A stretch of DNA of 64,000 nucleotides from Aeromonas caviae (lineage in GTDB: Bacteria; Pseudomonadota; Gammaproteobacteria; Enterobacterales; Aeromonadaceae). The translations under genes and the position numbers were made by a program. Where the stretch lies: positions 155,974 through 219,973 of the forward strand of contig NZ_CDBK01000014.1 in NCBI RefSeq assembly GCF_000819785.1. The letters are read 5' to 3'. The notes under the pieces are model-generated. The model was not told the DNA's origin. It did not search any database and saw only the letters and a program-made list of their open reading frames with translations. Shown here piece after piece: positions 45,017-58,600 of the stretch. The first letter of the stretch is position 1, and every line of letters begins with the position of its first letter.

Positions 45017-45668
45017 TCGCCCCTTTGACCTGGTGCTGTTCGATCTGGATGGCACCCTGATTGACAGCGCCCCGCAACTGGCGCTGGCGGTCAACCGTAC
45101 CCTGGCGGAGCTGGGGTTGGCCGAGGCCGACGAGTCCGTGGTGCGTACCTGGGTCGGCAACGGCGCCGACAAGCTGATCCAGCGGGCTCTCGATTACCGC
45201 GACGCCCCGGAGCAGTTTGCCAAGGCCCGCCCCCTGTTCGACCGTCACTATCAGGCCTGTCTGCTGGAAGGCCTGGCCATGTATGACGGAGTGGCCCGTA
45301 GCCTGCGCCGTCTGCAGGGGCTGGGTTACCAGCAGGCCGTGGTGACCAACAAACCGAGTCACTTCGTGCAACCCATTCTGGAGGCCCTCGGCATCAGCGA
45401 CTGTTTCGCACTCTGGCTCGGGGGCAACTGCGTACCCGTCAAGAAGCCGAGCCCGGAGCCGCTGTTGCACGCCTGCCACGAGCTGGGTGTCAGCCCGTCC
45501 CGCACCCTGATGGTGGGGGATTCCGAAAATGACGTGCTGGCCGCCCAGGCCGCCGGCATGAAGGTGGTGGGGCTCACCTATGGCTACAACTATGGCCGCC
45601 CTATCGCAGACTCTCGCCCCGACTGGGTTTGCGAGCAGTTTGCCGAACTCGACGCCCTGCTGGTCTGA
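45003..45668 (+). CDS. gph: Phosphoglycolate phosphatase
   Basis: 221 aa HAD-superfamily phosphatase removing 2-phosphoglycolate from DNA 3'-end repair. Motif [11 protein letters not shown] (nucleophile Asp), motif II VVTNKP, motif III Lys in KKPSPEP and motif [11 protein letters not shown] are all intact. Begins inside rpe (ATG at 45003; an in-frame TTG 6 nt earlier is less likely) and is followed by trpS, as in E. coli dam-rpe-gph-trpS. Confidence 0.95.
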   Translation: MSVADRPFDLVLFDLDGTLIDSAPQLALAVNRTLAELGLAEADESVVRTWVGNGADKLIQRALDYRDAPEQFAKARPLFDRHYQACLLEGLAMYDGVARSLRRLQGLGYQQAVVTNKPSHFVQPILEALGISDCFALWLGGNCVPVKKPSPEPLLHACHELGVSPSRTLMVGDSENDVLAAQAAGMKVVGLTYGYNYGRPIADSRPDWVCEQFAELDALLV

Positions 45669-45707
45669 TCCAGACCGGGCTGGCGGATAACAAGGATTAC
45701 TACTCTG

Positions 45708-46712
45708 ATGACTAAACCAATCGTATTGAGCGGTGCCCAACCCTCGGGCCAGCTGACCATCGGCAACTACATGGGAGCCCTGCGTCAGTGGGTCAGCATG
45801 CAGGATGACTTCGACTGCCTCTATTGCATCGTCGATCTGCACGCCATCACCACTCGCCAGGATCCGGCCGCCTTGCGCAAGGCGTGCCTCGACGCAGCCG
45901 CCCTCTATCTGGCGGTGGGCATTGACCCGGCCAAGAGCACCGTCTTCATCCAGTCCCACGTGCCCCAGCACGCCGAGCTCGGCTGGATCCTGAACTGCTA
46001 CACCCAGATGGGCGAGCTGTCGCGCATGACCCAGTTCAAGGACAAGTCCGCCCGTTTCGAGAACAACGTCAACGTCGGCCTGTTCGGTTATCCGGTGCTG
46101 ATGGCGGCCGACATTCTGCTTTATCAGGCCAATCAGGTGCCGGTTGGCAATGACCAGAAGCAGCATCTGGAGCTGACCCGCGACATCTGCACCCGCTTCA
46201 ACAACCTCTATGGCGAAGTCTTCACCCTGCCGGAACCCTTCATTCCGACCGAAGGGGCCCGGGTGATGAGCCTGCAGGACCCGACCAAGAAGATGTCCAA
46301 GTCCGACGACAACGAGGCCAACTTCATCGGCTTGCTGGAAGATCCCAAGCAGATCGTCAAGAAGATCAAGCGGGCGATGACCGACTCGGATGAGCCGGCC
46401 GTGGTGCGTTTTGATCCCGAAAACAAGCCGGGGGTCTCCAATCTGCTGACCCTGATGTCCGGTGTGACCGGCCGCTCCATCCCGGAGCTGGAGCAGCACT
46501 TCGAAGGCAAGATGTACGGCCACCTCAAGAGTGAAACGGCCGATGCCGTGGTCGCCTTGCTGGAACCCATCCAGGCGCGCTTCCGCGAGCTGCGTCAGGA
46601 TGAGGCCCATCTGCAGGCCATTTTGGCGGCTGGCGCACAAAAGGCGCGTGAAAGGGCTGAAAAAACCCTGATCAGCGTATATGATGTCGTCGGCTTCGTT
46701 CCTCGAGCCTGA
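45708..46712 (+). CDS. trpS: Tryptophanyl-tRNA synthetase
   Basis: 334 aa, E. coli TrpS length. Class I synthetase charging tRNA-Trp. HIGH-like motif [17 protein letters not shown] near the N-terminus, [18 protein letters not shown] in the tryptophan pocket and the KMSKS loop KKMSKSDDN. End of the conserved aroK-to-trpS block. Confidence 0.97.
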   Translation: MTKPIVLSGAQPSGQLTIGNYMGALRQWVSMQDDFDCLYCIVDLHAITTRQDPAALRKACLDAAALYLAVGIDPAKSTVFIQSHVPQHAELGWILNCYTQMGELSRMTQFKDKSARFENNVNVGLFGYPVLMAADILLYQANQVPVGNDQKQHLELTRDICTRFNNLYGEVFTLPEPFIPTEGARVMSLQDPTKKMSKSDDNEANFIGLLEDPKQIVKKIKRAMTDSDEPAVVRFDPENKPGVSNLLTLMSGVTGRSIPELEQHFEGKMYGHLKSETADAVVALLEPIQARFRELRQDEAHLQAILAAGAQKARERAEKTLISVYDVVGFVPRA

Positions 46713-46719
46713 CATACTG

Positions 46720-46778
46720 GGAAGGTGTAGTAGAAGAGAGCTGGGTGGATGCCTGGCTTTCTTTGTTTTACACCTTCC
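46720..46778 (+). repeat. Long imperfect inverted repeat after trpS
   Basis: GGAAGGTGTA (46720-46729) and TACACCTTCC (46769-46778) are exact complements. An inner pair AAGAGAGC/GCTTTCTT extends the stem with one mismatch. It begins 7 bp after the trpS stop. It may act as terminator, mRNA-end stabiliser or a small repeat element; no T-run follows directly. Confidence 0.55.
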
Positions 46779-46831
46779 GGTTTGTCGCAACCTCCCCAAT
46801 GTCAAACACGGGCTTTGCCCCAAGAGAAAGC

Positions 46832-47047
46832 ATGTCTGTCGAATCACAAACCCTGAGTGAAGAGTTGGGTGACAAGGGTCACTGGCTGCGCAAGTTTCGC
46901 AAGGCCAAGAGCCTAAATACCTTGCAGTTGATGGTCTCCAACGCCATCGACAAGCACCACAAGACCCCGGCCATCGCGGCTGCCATCTATCTGGCCGAGT
47001 GCCAGCGGGAACGGGAACTGGAACAGGGCCGTTATCTGGACCGCTGA
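46832..47047 (+). CDS. Small hypothetical protein downstream of trpS
   Basis: 71 aa, not recognised. It starts MSVESQTLSEELGDKGHW with AAGAGAAAG just upstream; an in-frame ATG at 46799 would add 11 residues. The protein is soluble, helical, rich in Lys/Arg and Glu (LRKFRKAKSLNTLQLMVSNAI, ending QRERELEQGRYLDR), with no signal peptide, metal site or transmembrane helix. Codon use and GC match the neighbours, so it is probably a real lineage-specific gene. Position after the trpS hairpin suggests its own or read-through transcription. Confidence 0.6.
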   Translation: MSVESQTLSEELGDKGHWLRKFRKAKSLNTLQLMVSNAIDKHHKTPAIAAAIYLAECQRERELEQGRYLDR

Positions 47048-47363
47048 GGTCCGTTCCCTTGCCAAGGTGACTCCTTCCCACCTGCCTGTCACGACCTGTG
47101 CCCTTTTCCCGGTCGCCTCCCGTCTCTTTTACCTTGCCATCCTGACATGGAGCGGCTGATGCTGCCCGGTCGGGGACAGGCCCACCGCCGGGTGGGGTCG
47201 ACAGGCCCGGATCGCCATTGAAGAGCGGACAGACTGCACAGCAGGTGAGGTGATCGCCGGTTTATTAACGCAAAGAGACATGCCAGAATGCGCGGCGTTT
47301 GTCTGCCCGCCCTCGCAACGGGCTGTCCGATCACCGTCTCTGTCTTATTCCCAGGGTGTTTGC
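47048..47363 (+). other. 316-bp region between the small ORF and pabA
   Basis: No credible coding frame. It contains the short hairpin CCCACC-GCC-GGGTGGG near 47181-47196 and no recognised regulator site. It presumably carries the pabA promoter. Confidence 0.5.
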
Positions 47364-47945
47364 ATGCTGCTACTCATCGACAACTACGACTCCTTTACCT
47401 GGAACCTGGTGCAATACTTCGGCGCTCTGGGGCAAGAGGTGGTGGTCAGGCGCAACGATGAGCTGAGCCTGGAGGAGATAGCCCGGCTTGCACCCCGCCA
47501 TCTGGTGATCTCTCCCGGCCCCTGCACGCCAAACGAGGCGGGCATCTCTTTGGCCGCCATCTCCCGTTTTGCCGGCGAGATCCCCATCCTCGGCGTCTGT
47601 CTCGGCCATCAGTCCCTGGCACAGGCCTTTGGTGCCCGGGTGGTGCGTGCCCGTCAGGTGATGCACGGCAAGACTTCTCTCATCCGTCACAAAGGGGAGG
47701 GGGTGTTCAAGGGGCTCAACAACCCGCTGCGGGTGACCCGCTATCATTCTCTGGTGGTGGAGGCGGCGTCGCTCCCCGACTGTTTCGAGGTCACCGCCTG
47801 GAGCGAACATGCCGACGGCAGCCAGGACGAGATCATGGGGCTGCGGCATAAAACGCTGGCGCTGGAGGGAGTGCAGTTCCATCCGGAGAGTATTCTGAGC
47901 GAACAGGGGCACCAGTTGCTGGCCAACTTTTTGGCCGTTTCCTGA
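47364..47945 (+). CDS. pabA: Aminodeoxychorismate synthase glutamine amidotransferase subunit
   Basis: 193 aa class I glutamine amidotransferase that supplies ammonia to PabB for p-aminobenzoate and folate synthesis. Nucleophile Cys79 in GVCLGHQ and the His-Glu of FHPES complete the triad; [17 protein letters not shown] is the conserved N-terminus. TrpG is the related alternative; the absence of trp genes and the location ahead of argD, as in Vibrio and Shewanella, favour PabA. Confidence 0.93.
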   Translation: MLLLIDNYDSFTWNLVQYFGALGQEVVVRRNDELSLEEIARLAPRHLVISPGPCTPNEAGISLAAISRFAGEIPILGVCLGHQSLAQAFGARVVRARQVMHGKTSLIRHKGEGVFKGLNNPLRVTRYHSLVVEAASLPDCFEVTAWSEHADGSQDEIMGLRHKTLALEGVQFHPESILSEQGHQLLANFLAVS

Positions 47946-47997
47946 AAAAATTGCGATGTCTGTCTCAAAACCGTCATGAGGCAAAAAAAAATTTCCC

Positions 47998-48011
47998 TGA
48001 GACTTTATTCA
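47998..48011 (+). promoter_or_regulatory. Possible ARG box upstream of argD
   Basis: TGAGACTTTATTCA matches the ArgR half-site pair TGAATWWWWATTCA at 11 of 14 positions, with the right half perfect. No convincing second box is seen. Regulation of the AST operon by ArgR is known in enterobacteria. Confidence 0.3.
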
Positions 48012-48144
48012 CCCTCCTCCCTGTCCAAATTATCTCTTGCCAACACCCCCTGAGCCGTTATGCAATGCGGTTGCCTAAAATCTCAAAGGCAATCGAACAT
48101 TGTTCCTTATAGGCGGTTAAGTTACAGACTTTTTACTTTTTTTC

Positions 48145-48153
48145 TGTGATAAT
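48145..48153 (+). promoter_or_regulatory. Extended -10 element upstream of argD
   Basis: TG-T-GATAAT, an extended -10 motif, 71 bp before the argD start in an AT-rich tract. No good -35 is needed for this promoter type. Confidence 0.4.
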
Positions 48154-48211
48154 TCCGCCACGTTTACACGGATTTAACTTTTGGGCGGTGGATTATTCTG
48201 CCGCGAGATAG

Positions 48212-49441
<1,230 letters not shown>

Positions 49442-49450
49442 TCCAAATTG

Positions 49451-49489
49451 AGGTGGGGAGCCCTCCCGGCAGGAGCCGGGACCCCACCT
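49451..49489 (+). repeat. Compound hairpin between argD and astA
   Basis: Outer stem AGGTGGGG/CCCCACCT encloses an inner stem CCCGGC-AGGA-GCCGGG. It lies in the 75-bp spacer of the operon without a T-run, suggesting mRNA stabilisation or differential expression within the AST operon. Confidence 0.6.
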
Positions 49490-49516
49490 GTCGTCAATGA
49501 AAGGGAGTTGTCATTT

Positions 49517-52073
<2,557 letters not shown>

Positions 52074-52090
52074 TAACAAGAAAATAAAAG

Positions 52091-52113
52091 AGGGGCACTG
52101 AACAGGTGCCCCT
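52091..52113 (+). repeat. Hairpin between astD and the DUF1338 gene
   Basis: AGGGGCAC-TGAACAG-GTGCCCCT, 8-bp perfect stem, in the 69-bp spacer. No strong T-run, so a partial terminator or processing site. Confidence 0.5.
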
Positions 52114-52142
52114 GTCTGTACCCGCAATCAAAGGAAAGAGAG

Positions 52143-52940
52143 ATGCAAAAGGATATCGACACCCTGTTTGGCCATCTGTGGGACAACTACATTCAGGTCA
52201 CCCCCAGTGCTCACAAGGTTCATCAACTGCTGGGCGGCGGTGCCCCCATCATCAACGATCACGTGGCGTTTCGGACCTACAACCTGCCCAAGCTCGGTCT
52301 CGAGAAACTGGCGGCCCACTTCCGTGCCCTGGGGTACGAAGAGAAGGGCGAGTATGTGTTCAAGGCCAAGAAGCTCTATGCCAAACACTTCGAGCATAAA
52401 GATCCTGATGCGCCCAAGGTGTTCATCAGCGAGCTGAAGGTGGAAGAGCTCTCCGAAGGTGCCCAGGCCATCATCCACAAGCTGGTGGATCAGGTACCCG
52501 ATCACCTCACCGACACCCCGGCTTTCCTCTACGCCGGCGCGCCCTGGCAGGTCTCCCACACCGACTACCAGACCCTGCTGGCAGAGAGCGAGTATGCCGC
52601 CTGGATGGCCGCCTGGGGTTATCGTGCCAACCACTTCACCGTCAACATCAACCGCCTGAAGGACTTCGACACCATCCAGCAGGTGAATGCGGCGCTCAAG
52701 GCGGCAGGCTTCGTGCTCAACACCGTTGGCGGCGAGGTGAAGGGCGATCCCGAGGTGATGCTGGAGCAATCCTCCACCATGGCAGACAAGGCCGAGGTGC
52801 CCTTCAGCGACGGCGTGCGCACCATCCCGAGCTGCTTCTACGAGTTTGCCCTGCGCTACCCGCAGGCCGACGGCGTGCTCTACCCTGGCTTCGTCGAAGC
52901 GTCGGCCGACAAGATCTTCGAATCCACCAACGCCATGTAA
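52143..52940 (+). CDS. DUF1338-family (HglS-like) Fe(II) dioxygenase, short form
   Basis: 265 aa. The DUF1338 family includes HglS/YdcJ, which converts 2-oxoadipate to D-2-hydroxyglutarate. A possible metal triad is visible: His40 (INDHVAFRT), His164 (RANHFTVNI) and Glu234 (CFYEFALRYP), and VAFRT is the family's typical Arg motif. It is much shorter than HglS (about 460 aa). Location at the end of the AST operon, on the same strand and ended by a strong terminator, suggests a role in arginine/lysine-type dicarboxylate catabolism, but the substrate is not known. Confidence 0.83.
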   Translation: MQKDIDTLFGHLWDNYIQVTPSAHKVHQLLGGGAPIINDHVAFRTYNLPKLGLEKLAAHFRALGYEEKGEYVFKAKKLYAKHFEHKDPDAPKVFISELKVEELSEGAQAIIHKLVDQVPDHLTDTPAFLYAGAPWQVSHTDYQTLLAESEYAAWMAAWGYRANHFTVNINRLKDFDTIQQVNAALKAAGFVLNTVGGEVKGDPEVMLEQSSTMADKAEVPFSDGVRTIPSCFYEFALRYPQADGVLYPGFVEASADKIFESTNAM

Positions 52941-52955
52941 TGGCCGCCATGAAAA

Positions 52956-52981
52956 CAACGCCCCGCCTGGGGCGTTTTTTT
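52956..52981 (+). terminator. Terminator of the AST/DUF1338 operon
   Basis: AACGCCCC-GCCT-GGGGCGTT followed by a T-run, 15 bp after the DUF1338 stop. Confidence 0.92.
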
Positions 52982-53121
52982 ATGGATTTACGCCGACCTG
53001 ACACCCTCTTTACCTCCCCTTGACCCATCAGTTCGCGGCGATTCGCTAGCATGATGCCGCCCGCTGCCGTGGGCCATCGCCGCACCGTGCCGGTGTATGC
53101 CACCTGTTTTGGAGTCATGCC

Positions 53122-53373
53122 ATGAAGATTGTTCTGCCTTTGCTGTTTTCCCTCACTACTCTGACCGCCGCAGCGGGCGATCAGGGCAGCCGTACCCCGC
53201 CCAAGCCTCCGCACGAGCTGTCGGTCGAGATGAAAGCGGCGTTTGAGAACTGCAAGGAGCATGGCAAACCGGGGGAGTCGGAATTTGACAACTGCATGTC
53301 AGATCTGGGATTTGAGCGGCCGGACGGCCCGGTACCGGCAGGTGGGAAGGAGGGGGAGAATGAGGCCGAGTAA
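53122..53373 (+). CDS. Small secreted protein with two cysteines
   Basis: 83 aa. Signal peptide (MKIVLPLLFSLTTLTAAAG) followed by a short Pro-rich stretch and a charged helical segment with Cys44 and Cys58, which could form one disulfide. The C-terminus is Gly/Glu-rich (GGKEGENEAE). TGGAG lies upstream of the ATG. Function not recognised; probably a small periplasmic protein. Confidence 0.65.
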   Translation: MKIVLPLLFSLTTLTAAAGDQGSRTPPKPPHELSVEMKAAFENCKEHGKPGESEFDNCMSDLGFERPDGPVPAGGKEGENEAE

Positions 53374-53376
53374 GCT

Positions 53377-53410
53377 GGTGCGGGCCCGTCGGTTAGGATG
53401 GGCCCGCACC
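53377..53410. terminator. Hairpin between convergent genes
   Basis: GGTGCGGGCCC and GGGCCCGCACC, 11-bp perfect stem with a 12-nt loop, between the small secreted protein and the convergent HAD gene. No T-run; may still stop both transcripts. Confidence 0.55.
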
Positions 53411-53412
53411 GC

Positions 53413-54039
53413 TCACACCCGTTGCAGCGTCCCTTCGGTGGCCAGCAAGGTGGTCATGCCGGCGGCCTTGCCCGCCTGAATGCCTATCCGGGTGTCTTCA
53501 AACACCAGGCAGTTGGCCGGGTTGGCGCCGAGCTGCTCGGCCACTTTCAGGAAGGTGTCCGGGTGGGGCTTGTGATTGACCACATCATCGGCACTCACCA
53601 GCACGGAGATGAAGGCATCGAGCCCGGTCTGACGCAGGATGTGCGCCGCATGTTCCCGGGTTGAGCCGGTGCCTATGCCCATGGGGACCTTGCCGTGGTA
53701 CTGCCTGACCAGCTCCCACATGGCGGGAAACACCCGGACGTCGTCGATCCGTGCCAGGTAGAGGGCCACCTTGCGCCGGGCAAAGGCTTCCACGTCGATG
53801 GTCATCCCGTGCTGCTCTGCCAGCATGGTCACTATCTTGCGGGTGGGGATGCCGCCGTACTCGTTGAGCTGTGCCCGATCAAACGGCAGGCCGAACTCGG
53901 CACTGGTGATTTCCCAGGCATCCAGGTGCAGAGGCATGGAGTCCACCAGGGTACCATCCATGTCGAAGATCAGGGCGTCGTACTCGTCGAATCGGGGCTG
54001 TTCACTCTGGTGATGATCGCAGGGGGATGACTGGGGCAT
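53413..54039 (-). CDS. HAD-superfamily phosphatase (beta-PGM/YqaB-like)
   Basis: 208 aa. Motif I FDMDGTLVDS with Asp-x-Asp, GTGSTR (motif II), Lys in NHKPHPDTF and FEDTRIGIQAG (motif IV). It resembles E. coli YqaB, a fructose-1-phosphatase, and beta-phosphoglucomutases. A short N-terminal tail of about 22 residues precedes the core. The start at 54039 has GAGGA upstream; a TTG start 7 codons earlier is not favoured. Confidence 0.87.
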   Translation of the reverse strand: MPQSSPCDHHQSEQPRFDEYDALIFDMDGTLVDSMPLHLDAWEITSAEFGLPFDRAQLNEYGGIPTRKIVTMLAEQHGMTIDVEAFARRKVALYLARIDDVRVFPAMWELVRQYHGKVPMGIGTGSTREHAAHILRQTGLDAFISVLVSADDVVNHKPHPDTFLKVAEQLGANPANCLVFEDTRIGIQAGKAAGMTTLLATEGTLQRV

Positions 54040-54203
54040 GGGGGGCGTCCTCTTCGGCAAAGACTCACCCTAGCAGATCCAGCGCGCAGATGTCGCGACC
54101 TTCATCATGGTTGGCAGTGGTTTTGACCATCGACTAATGATTTATGAGACAATAATGTGCCTTGCACCCCCTGTGCCGATATCTCACATGAGCGAGCCTG
54201 CCT

Positions 54204-55568
54204 ATGTCCCCCAAAACCGTCTTCTCGAGCGTGGCCCTGGTGATCGCCCTGGGCTCACTGGAAAAGAGCATCGTCACCACCCCCTTGCCCATCATAGGGG
54301 TTGAGCTGAACGCCGGTGCCGCCCTCACCTGGGTCGTGACCGCCTATCTACTGGCGGCCACTGCGGCCCTGCCCATCTATGGCAAGTTGAGCGACATGTT
54401 CGGCCGGGTACGCATGCTCAACATCGGTATCGGCCTGTTTCTGGCGGGATCCGTGGCCTGCGCCCTGGCCCAGGATCTGCCAACCCTGCTGGCCGCCCGC
54501 GTGCTGCAAGGGTTGGGGGGCGGGGGGCTGATCGCGCTCGCCTTCACCGTCATCGCCGACTGTATTCCGCCACGGGAGGTGGGCAAGTATCAGGGGTATA
54601 TCTCGGCGGTCTATGCGGTCTCCAGCATCGCAGGCCCGCTGCTCGGTGGCTATTTTACCGAGCAGCTCAGCTGGCGCTGGATCTTCTGGATCAATCTGCC
54701 TCTCGGTGCCATCGCCCTCTGGCTGGTGAACCGCAATCTGGGTCACCTCAATGTGCGTCGCCACAGCCGCTTCGACTGGAAGGGAGCGGCACTGCTCATT
54801 ACGGTCACCACCCTCACCCTGTTGCTGCTCTCGCCGGAAGCGGCCTTGCCCGCCGTCTGGCTCGCGGCTGCGCTGGGGGTTGCCCTGTTGCTGCTCGTCC
54901 TGGCTGAGCGGCGGGCGCACGACCCCATACTGCCAGCCCACCTGGTGCGCCTGCCGGGTTATCTGGTGAGCGTGCTGCTGGCGCTGGCCTCCCAGCTGCT
55001 GATGTTTGCCGTGCTGGTCTACCTGCCGTTGCAGATGCAGTGGCAAAAGGGGATGAGCGCCAGTGACAGTGGCGAGATCATGGTGATCTTCATGGTCTGC
55101 ATCACGGCGGGGGCCTTCGTCGGCGGCAAGCTCATCGGTCGCACCGGTCACTACAAGCGTTTCGTGGTGGCAGGTTTTGCCCTGGCAGCGCTGGCCCTGT
55201 GGCAGATCCACTTCGACGTCTGGGCCAGACTGGGACTGGCGTTTGCCGGTATCGGCCTTGGTCTGGTGCTGCCGGCGCTGTCGGTGGTGGTGCAAAATGC
55301 CCTGCCGCGAGAAGATCGCGGCATCGGCATGTCCCTGTTCAACTTCGGCCGGGAGCTGGGCGGGGCGGTCGGTGTCGCCATCTGCGCTGTGTTGTTCCAT
55401 GCCGCCCTGCCAGCAGGCAGCAGCCCCAATCTGGCCAGCCTGAGCCCGGCCGAACTGGCACCTGGTTTCAGCGCCACCTATATCGGCATGGCGCTGATCG
55501 CCACCGCCGCCCTGCTGGTCACCTTGCTGGCATTGAAGCGCCACGAGCTGGCCAGCAAGCACGCCTGA
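54204..55568 (+). CDS. MFS transporter (DHA2/EmrB-like drug exporter)
   Basis: 454 aa, about 14 predicted transmembrane helices. Motif A is GKLSDMFGRVRM between helices 2 and 3; motif C-like AGPLLGGYFTEQ is present in helix 5. The family couples proton influx to export of hydrophobic drugs. No adjacent membrane-fusion protein or regulator, so it probably works alone. A palindromic terminator follows. Confidence 0.9.
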   Translation: MSPKTVFSSVALVIALGSLEKSIVTTPLPIIGVELNAGAALTWVVTAYLLAATAALPIYGKLSDMFGRVRMLNIGIGLFLAGSVACALAQDLPTLLAARVLQGLGGGGLIALAFTVIADCIPPREVGKYQGYISAVYAVSSIAGPLLGGYFTEQLSWRWIFWINLPLGAIALWLVNRNLGHLNVRRHSRFDWKGAALLITVTTLTLLLLSPEAALPAVWLAAALGVALLLLVLAERRAHDPILPAHLVRLPGYLVSVLLALASQLLMFAVLVYLPLQMQWQKGMSASDSGEIMVIFMVCITAGAFVGGKLIGRTGHYKRFVVAGFALAALALWQIHFDVWARLGLAFAGIGLGLVLPALSVVVQNALPREDRGIGMSLFNFGRELGGAVGVAICAVLFHAALPAGSSPNLASLSPAELAPGFSATYIGMALIATAALLVTLLALKRHELASKHA

Positions 55569-55584
55569 TGGTTGCTATCGGATA

Positions 55585-55616
55585 CAAAGAGGGCTCCCCA
55601 TGGGGAGCCCTCTTTG
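55585..55616. terminator. Bidirectional terminator between MFS and nifJ genes
   Basis: CAAAGAGGGCTCCCC and its exact complement meet at AT, giving a 15-bp perfect stem flanked by short A and T runs between convergent genes. Confidence 0.9.
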
Positions 55617-55647
55617 TTTGGCCGTTAACCGCTCATGTGTGGGCCGT

Positions 55648-58600
55648 TTACTCCTGCGCTGGCGCCTCCTTGCCGGCGAGCTGGCTCAGCCAGGCGAAGC
55701 GACGGTTCGCATCCAGCTCCGCCTCCCGATAGAGCTGGGAGGCGATCTCCGGCAGCTGGCGCTCGAGGCGCTTGAAGCGGGGCTCCTGTTGCAGGGTCTC
55801 GGCAAGCGATACGCTGGGGGCCCTGGAATCCAGCGCCAGCGGCGCCTTGCCCTCCTCGCTGCGACGGGGGTCGTAGCGGTAGAGCGGCCAGAAGCCGGTG
55901 GCGGTCAGCTGCTTCATCTGCTCGTGGCTCTGGGCCAGATCGTAGCCGTGCTCCTCGCAGGGGCTGTAGGCGATGATGAGGGACGGGCCCGGGTAGGCTT
56001 CCGCCTCCTGAATGGCCTTCACCGTCTGGTTCATCTGGGCGCCGAGGGAGATCTGCGCCACATAGACGTGGCCATACATCATGACGCTGGCGCCGAGATC
56101 CTTGCGCGCCTTGCGCTTGCCCTGCTCGCCAAACTTGGTGATGGCGCCGAGCGGTGTCGCCTTGGATTGCTGGCCACCGGTGTTGGAGTAGCACTGGGTG
56201 TCGAGCACCAGCACGTTGATGTTCTCCCCCAGACTCAGCACGTGATCCAGGCCGCCGAAGCCGATGTCATAGGCCCAGCCATCGCCGCCGATGAGCCAGA
56301 CCGACTTGTCCACCAGGTGGTCCGCATCCCGGGCCAACTCAGCCGCGCCCGGCTCGGTGCGGCCCTGCAGCAGGCTGCGCAACTGTTCGATATGGGCGCG
56401 TTGCTCGGAGACCGGCAGGCTGGCGTCTTGCAGCCCTTGCTGCAGCTCGGCCGGGACGACATCACCCAGACCCGCCATCAGGCGGCGTACCCGGTCGCGA
56501 TGCTGATCCACGGTGAGCCTGAAGCCCAAGCCAAATTCGGCGTTGTCTTCGAACAAGGAGTTCGCCCAGGCCGGGCCACGGCCCTCGGCGTTGGTGGTGT
56601 AGGGGGTGGTGGGCAGGTTGCCGCCATAAATCGACGAGCAACCGGTGGCGTTGGCGATCAGCAGCCTGTCCCCGTAGAGCTGGGTCAGCAGCTTGATGTA
56701 GGGGGTTTCACCACAGCCTGAGCAAGCGCCGGAGTATTCGAACAGCGGCGAGATGAGCTGGGAGGTGCGAATGTCGATGCGCTCCAACTGCTCAGCCGTG
56801 CGCTCAGGCAGGTCCAGGAAGAAGTCGTAGTTCGCCTTCTGGGCATCGAGGTGGCCGAGCCTGGACTCCATGTTGATCGCCTTGCGGCTCGGATCGGTGC
56901 GATCCTTGGCCGGGCACACCTCGACGCAGAGGTTGCAGCCGGTGCAATCCTCAGGCGCCACCTGCAGCACATATTGCTGACCGCGCATATCGCGGGCCTT
57001 CACATCCAGCGCGTCCAGGGTCGCGGGGGCATCGGCCAGCGCGTCCTTGTCCACCACCTTGGCGCGGATGGCCGAGTGCGGGCAGGCCGCTACGCAGTAG
57101 TTGCACTGGGTGCACAAGTCCGCCTGCCAGATCGGCACCTCCTTGGCGATGTTGCGTTTCTCCCAGCGGGTGGTGCCCACAGGCCAGGTGCCGTCCGGCG
57201 GGAAGGCCGAGACCGGCAGGCTGTCGCCGAGCCCAGCCAGCATGGCGGCGGTGACGGTCTGCACGAAGTCGGGGGCTTTGGCCGACACCACGGAGGGGCG
57301 CTGGTGGCTGGATGGGTCAAGTGCCTGCAGCGGCACTGGGGTGAGAGCCTCGCAGGTGGCGGCCAGTGCCTGCCAGTTGCGCTCGACCAGCTCGGCGCTC
57401 TTGTTGCCATAGCTCGATGCGATGGCCTGCTTGAGCAACTCGGTGGCCTCTGTCGGCGGTATGATGGCGGTCAGCTGGAAGAAGGCCATCTGCATCACGG
57501 TATTGATGCGGTTGCCGAGCTGGCATTCCCGGGCAATCCTGGCGGCGTTGATGGTGTAGAGGCGGGCGCGTTTCTCGCGCAACACCTGTTGCACCTCTTG
57601 CGGCAGTCGCTGCCAGAGCTGTTCGGCGTCGTAGGGGCTGTTGAGCAGGAAGATCCCGTTCGGCTTGAGCCGCTCCGCCATCTGGTACATGTCGATGAAC
57701 TGCCACTGGTGGCAGCCGATGAAGTCCGCCTCGTCCACCAGGTAGGCCGATTGCACCGGCCGTTCATTCACCCTCAGGTGGGAGACGGTGAGGCCCCCCG
57801 CCTTCTTGGAGTCGTAGACGAAGTAGCCCTGGGGATAGAGCGGGGTGTGATTGCCGAGGATCTTGATGCTGTTCTTGGCCGCTGAGACGGTGCCGTCGCT
57901 GCCAAGGCCGTAGAAGAGCGCCTCCAGCTTGTGCTGGTTGCCAAGGCCGGGGCTCGGATAATCGAGTTTCGGCAGGGGCAGGGAGAGGCCGGTGACGTCG
58001 TCGAAGATGCCGACGGTGAAGCGCGGCCTCGGGTTGTCCAGTGCCAGCTCATCGAAGATGGCCAGCACGCAGGCCGGATTGAACTCCTTGGAGGAGAGGC
58101 CGTAGCGACCGCCGATGACCCGCGGCAGGCTGGCACGCTCGCCCCGGCTGACCGCCTCGGCCAGCGCGCTCATCACATCCAGATAGAGCGGCTCGGCCTG
58201 GGCGCCCGGCTCCTTGGTGCGATCCAGCACCGCAATCTTGCGGGCGCTCTCGGGAATGACAGCCAGCAGGTGGGAGGCTGAGAAGGGGCGGTAGAGGCGT
58301 ACCTTCACCAGCCCCACCTTCTCCCCTTTCTCGATCAGACGCGCTATCACCTCCTCACAGGTGCCGATGGCGGAACCCATCAGCACCAGCACCCGCTCGG
58401 CTTCTGGATGACCCAGATATTCGAACGGCTGGTAGTGGCGCCCGGTCTGTTCGCCGAAGGCTTGCATCGCCTCGCTCACGTGACGATAAGCGTCGTCATA
58501 CCAGGGGTTGGTGGCCTCCCGGCACTGGAAATAGGTGTCCGGGTTGGCGGCGGTGCCGCGCACGACGGGGTGATCCGGGCTCAGGGCGCGCTCGCGGTGG

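Noticed and set aside
53377..53410. 11-bp hairpin considered as an attachment site
   Set aside because: It lies between convergent genes and no integrase or second copy is present, so a transcription stop is more likely.
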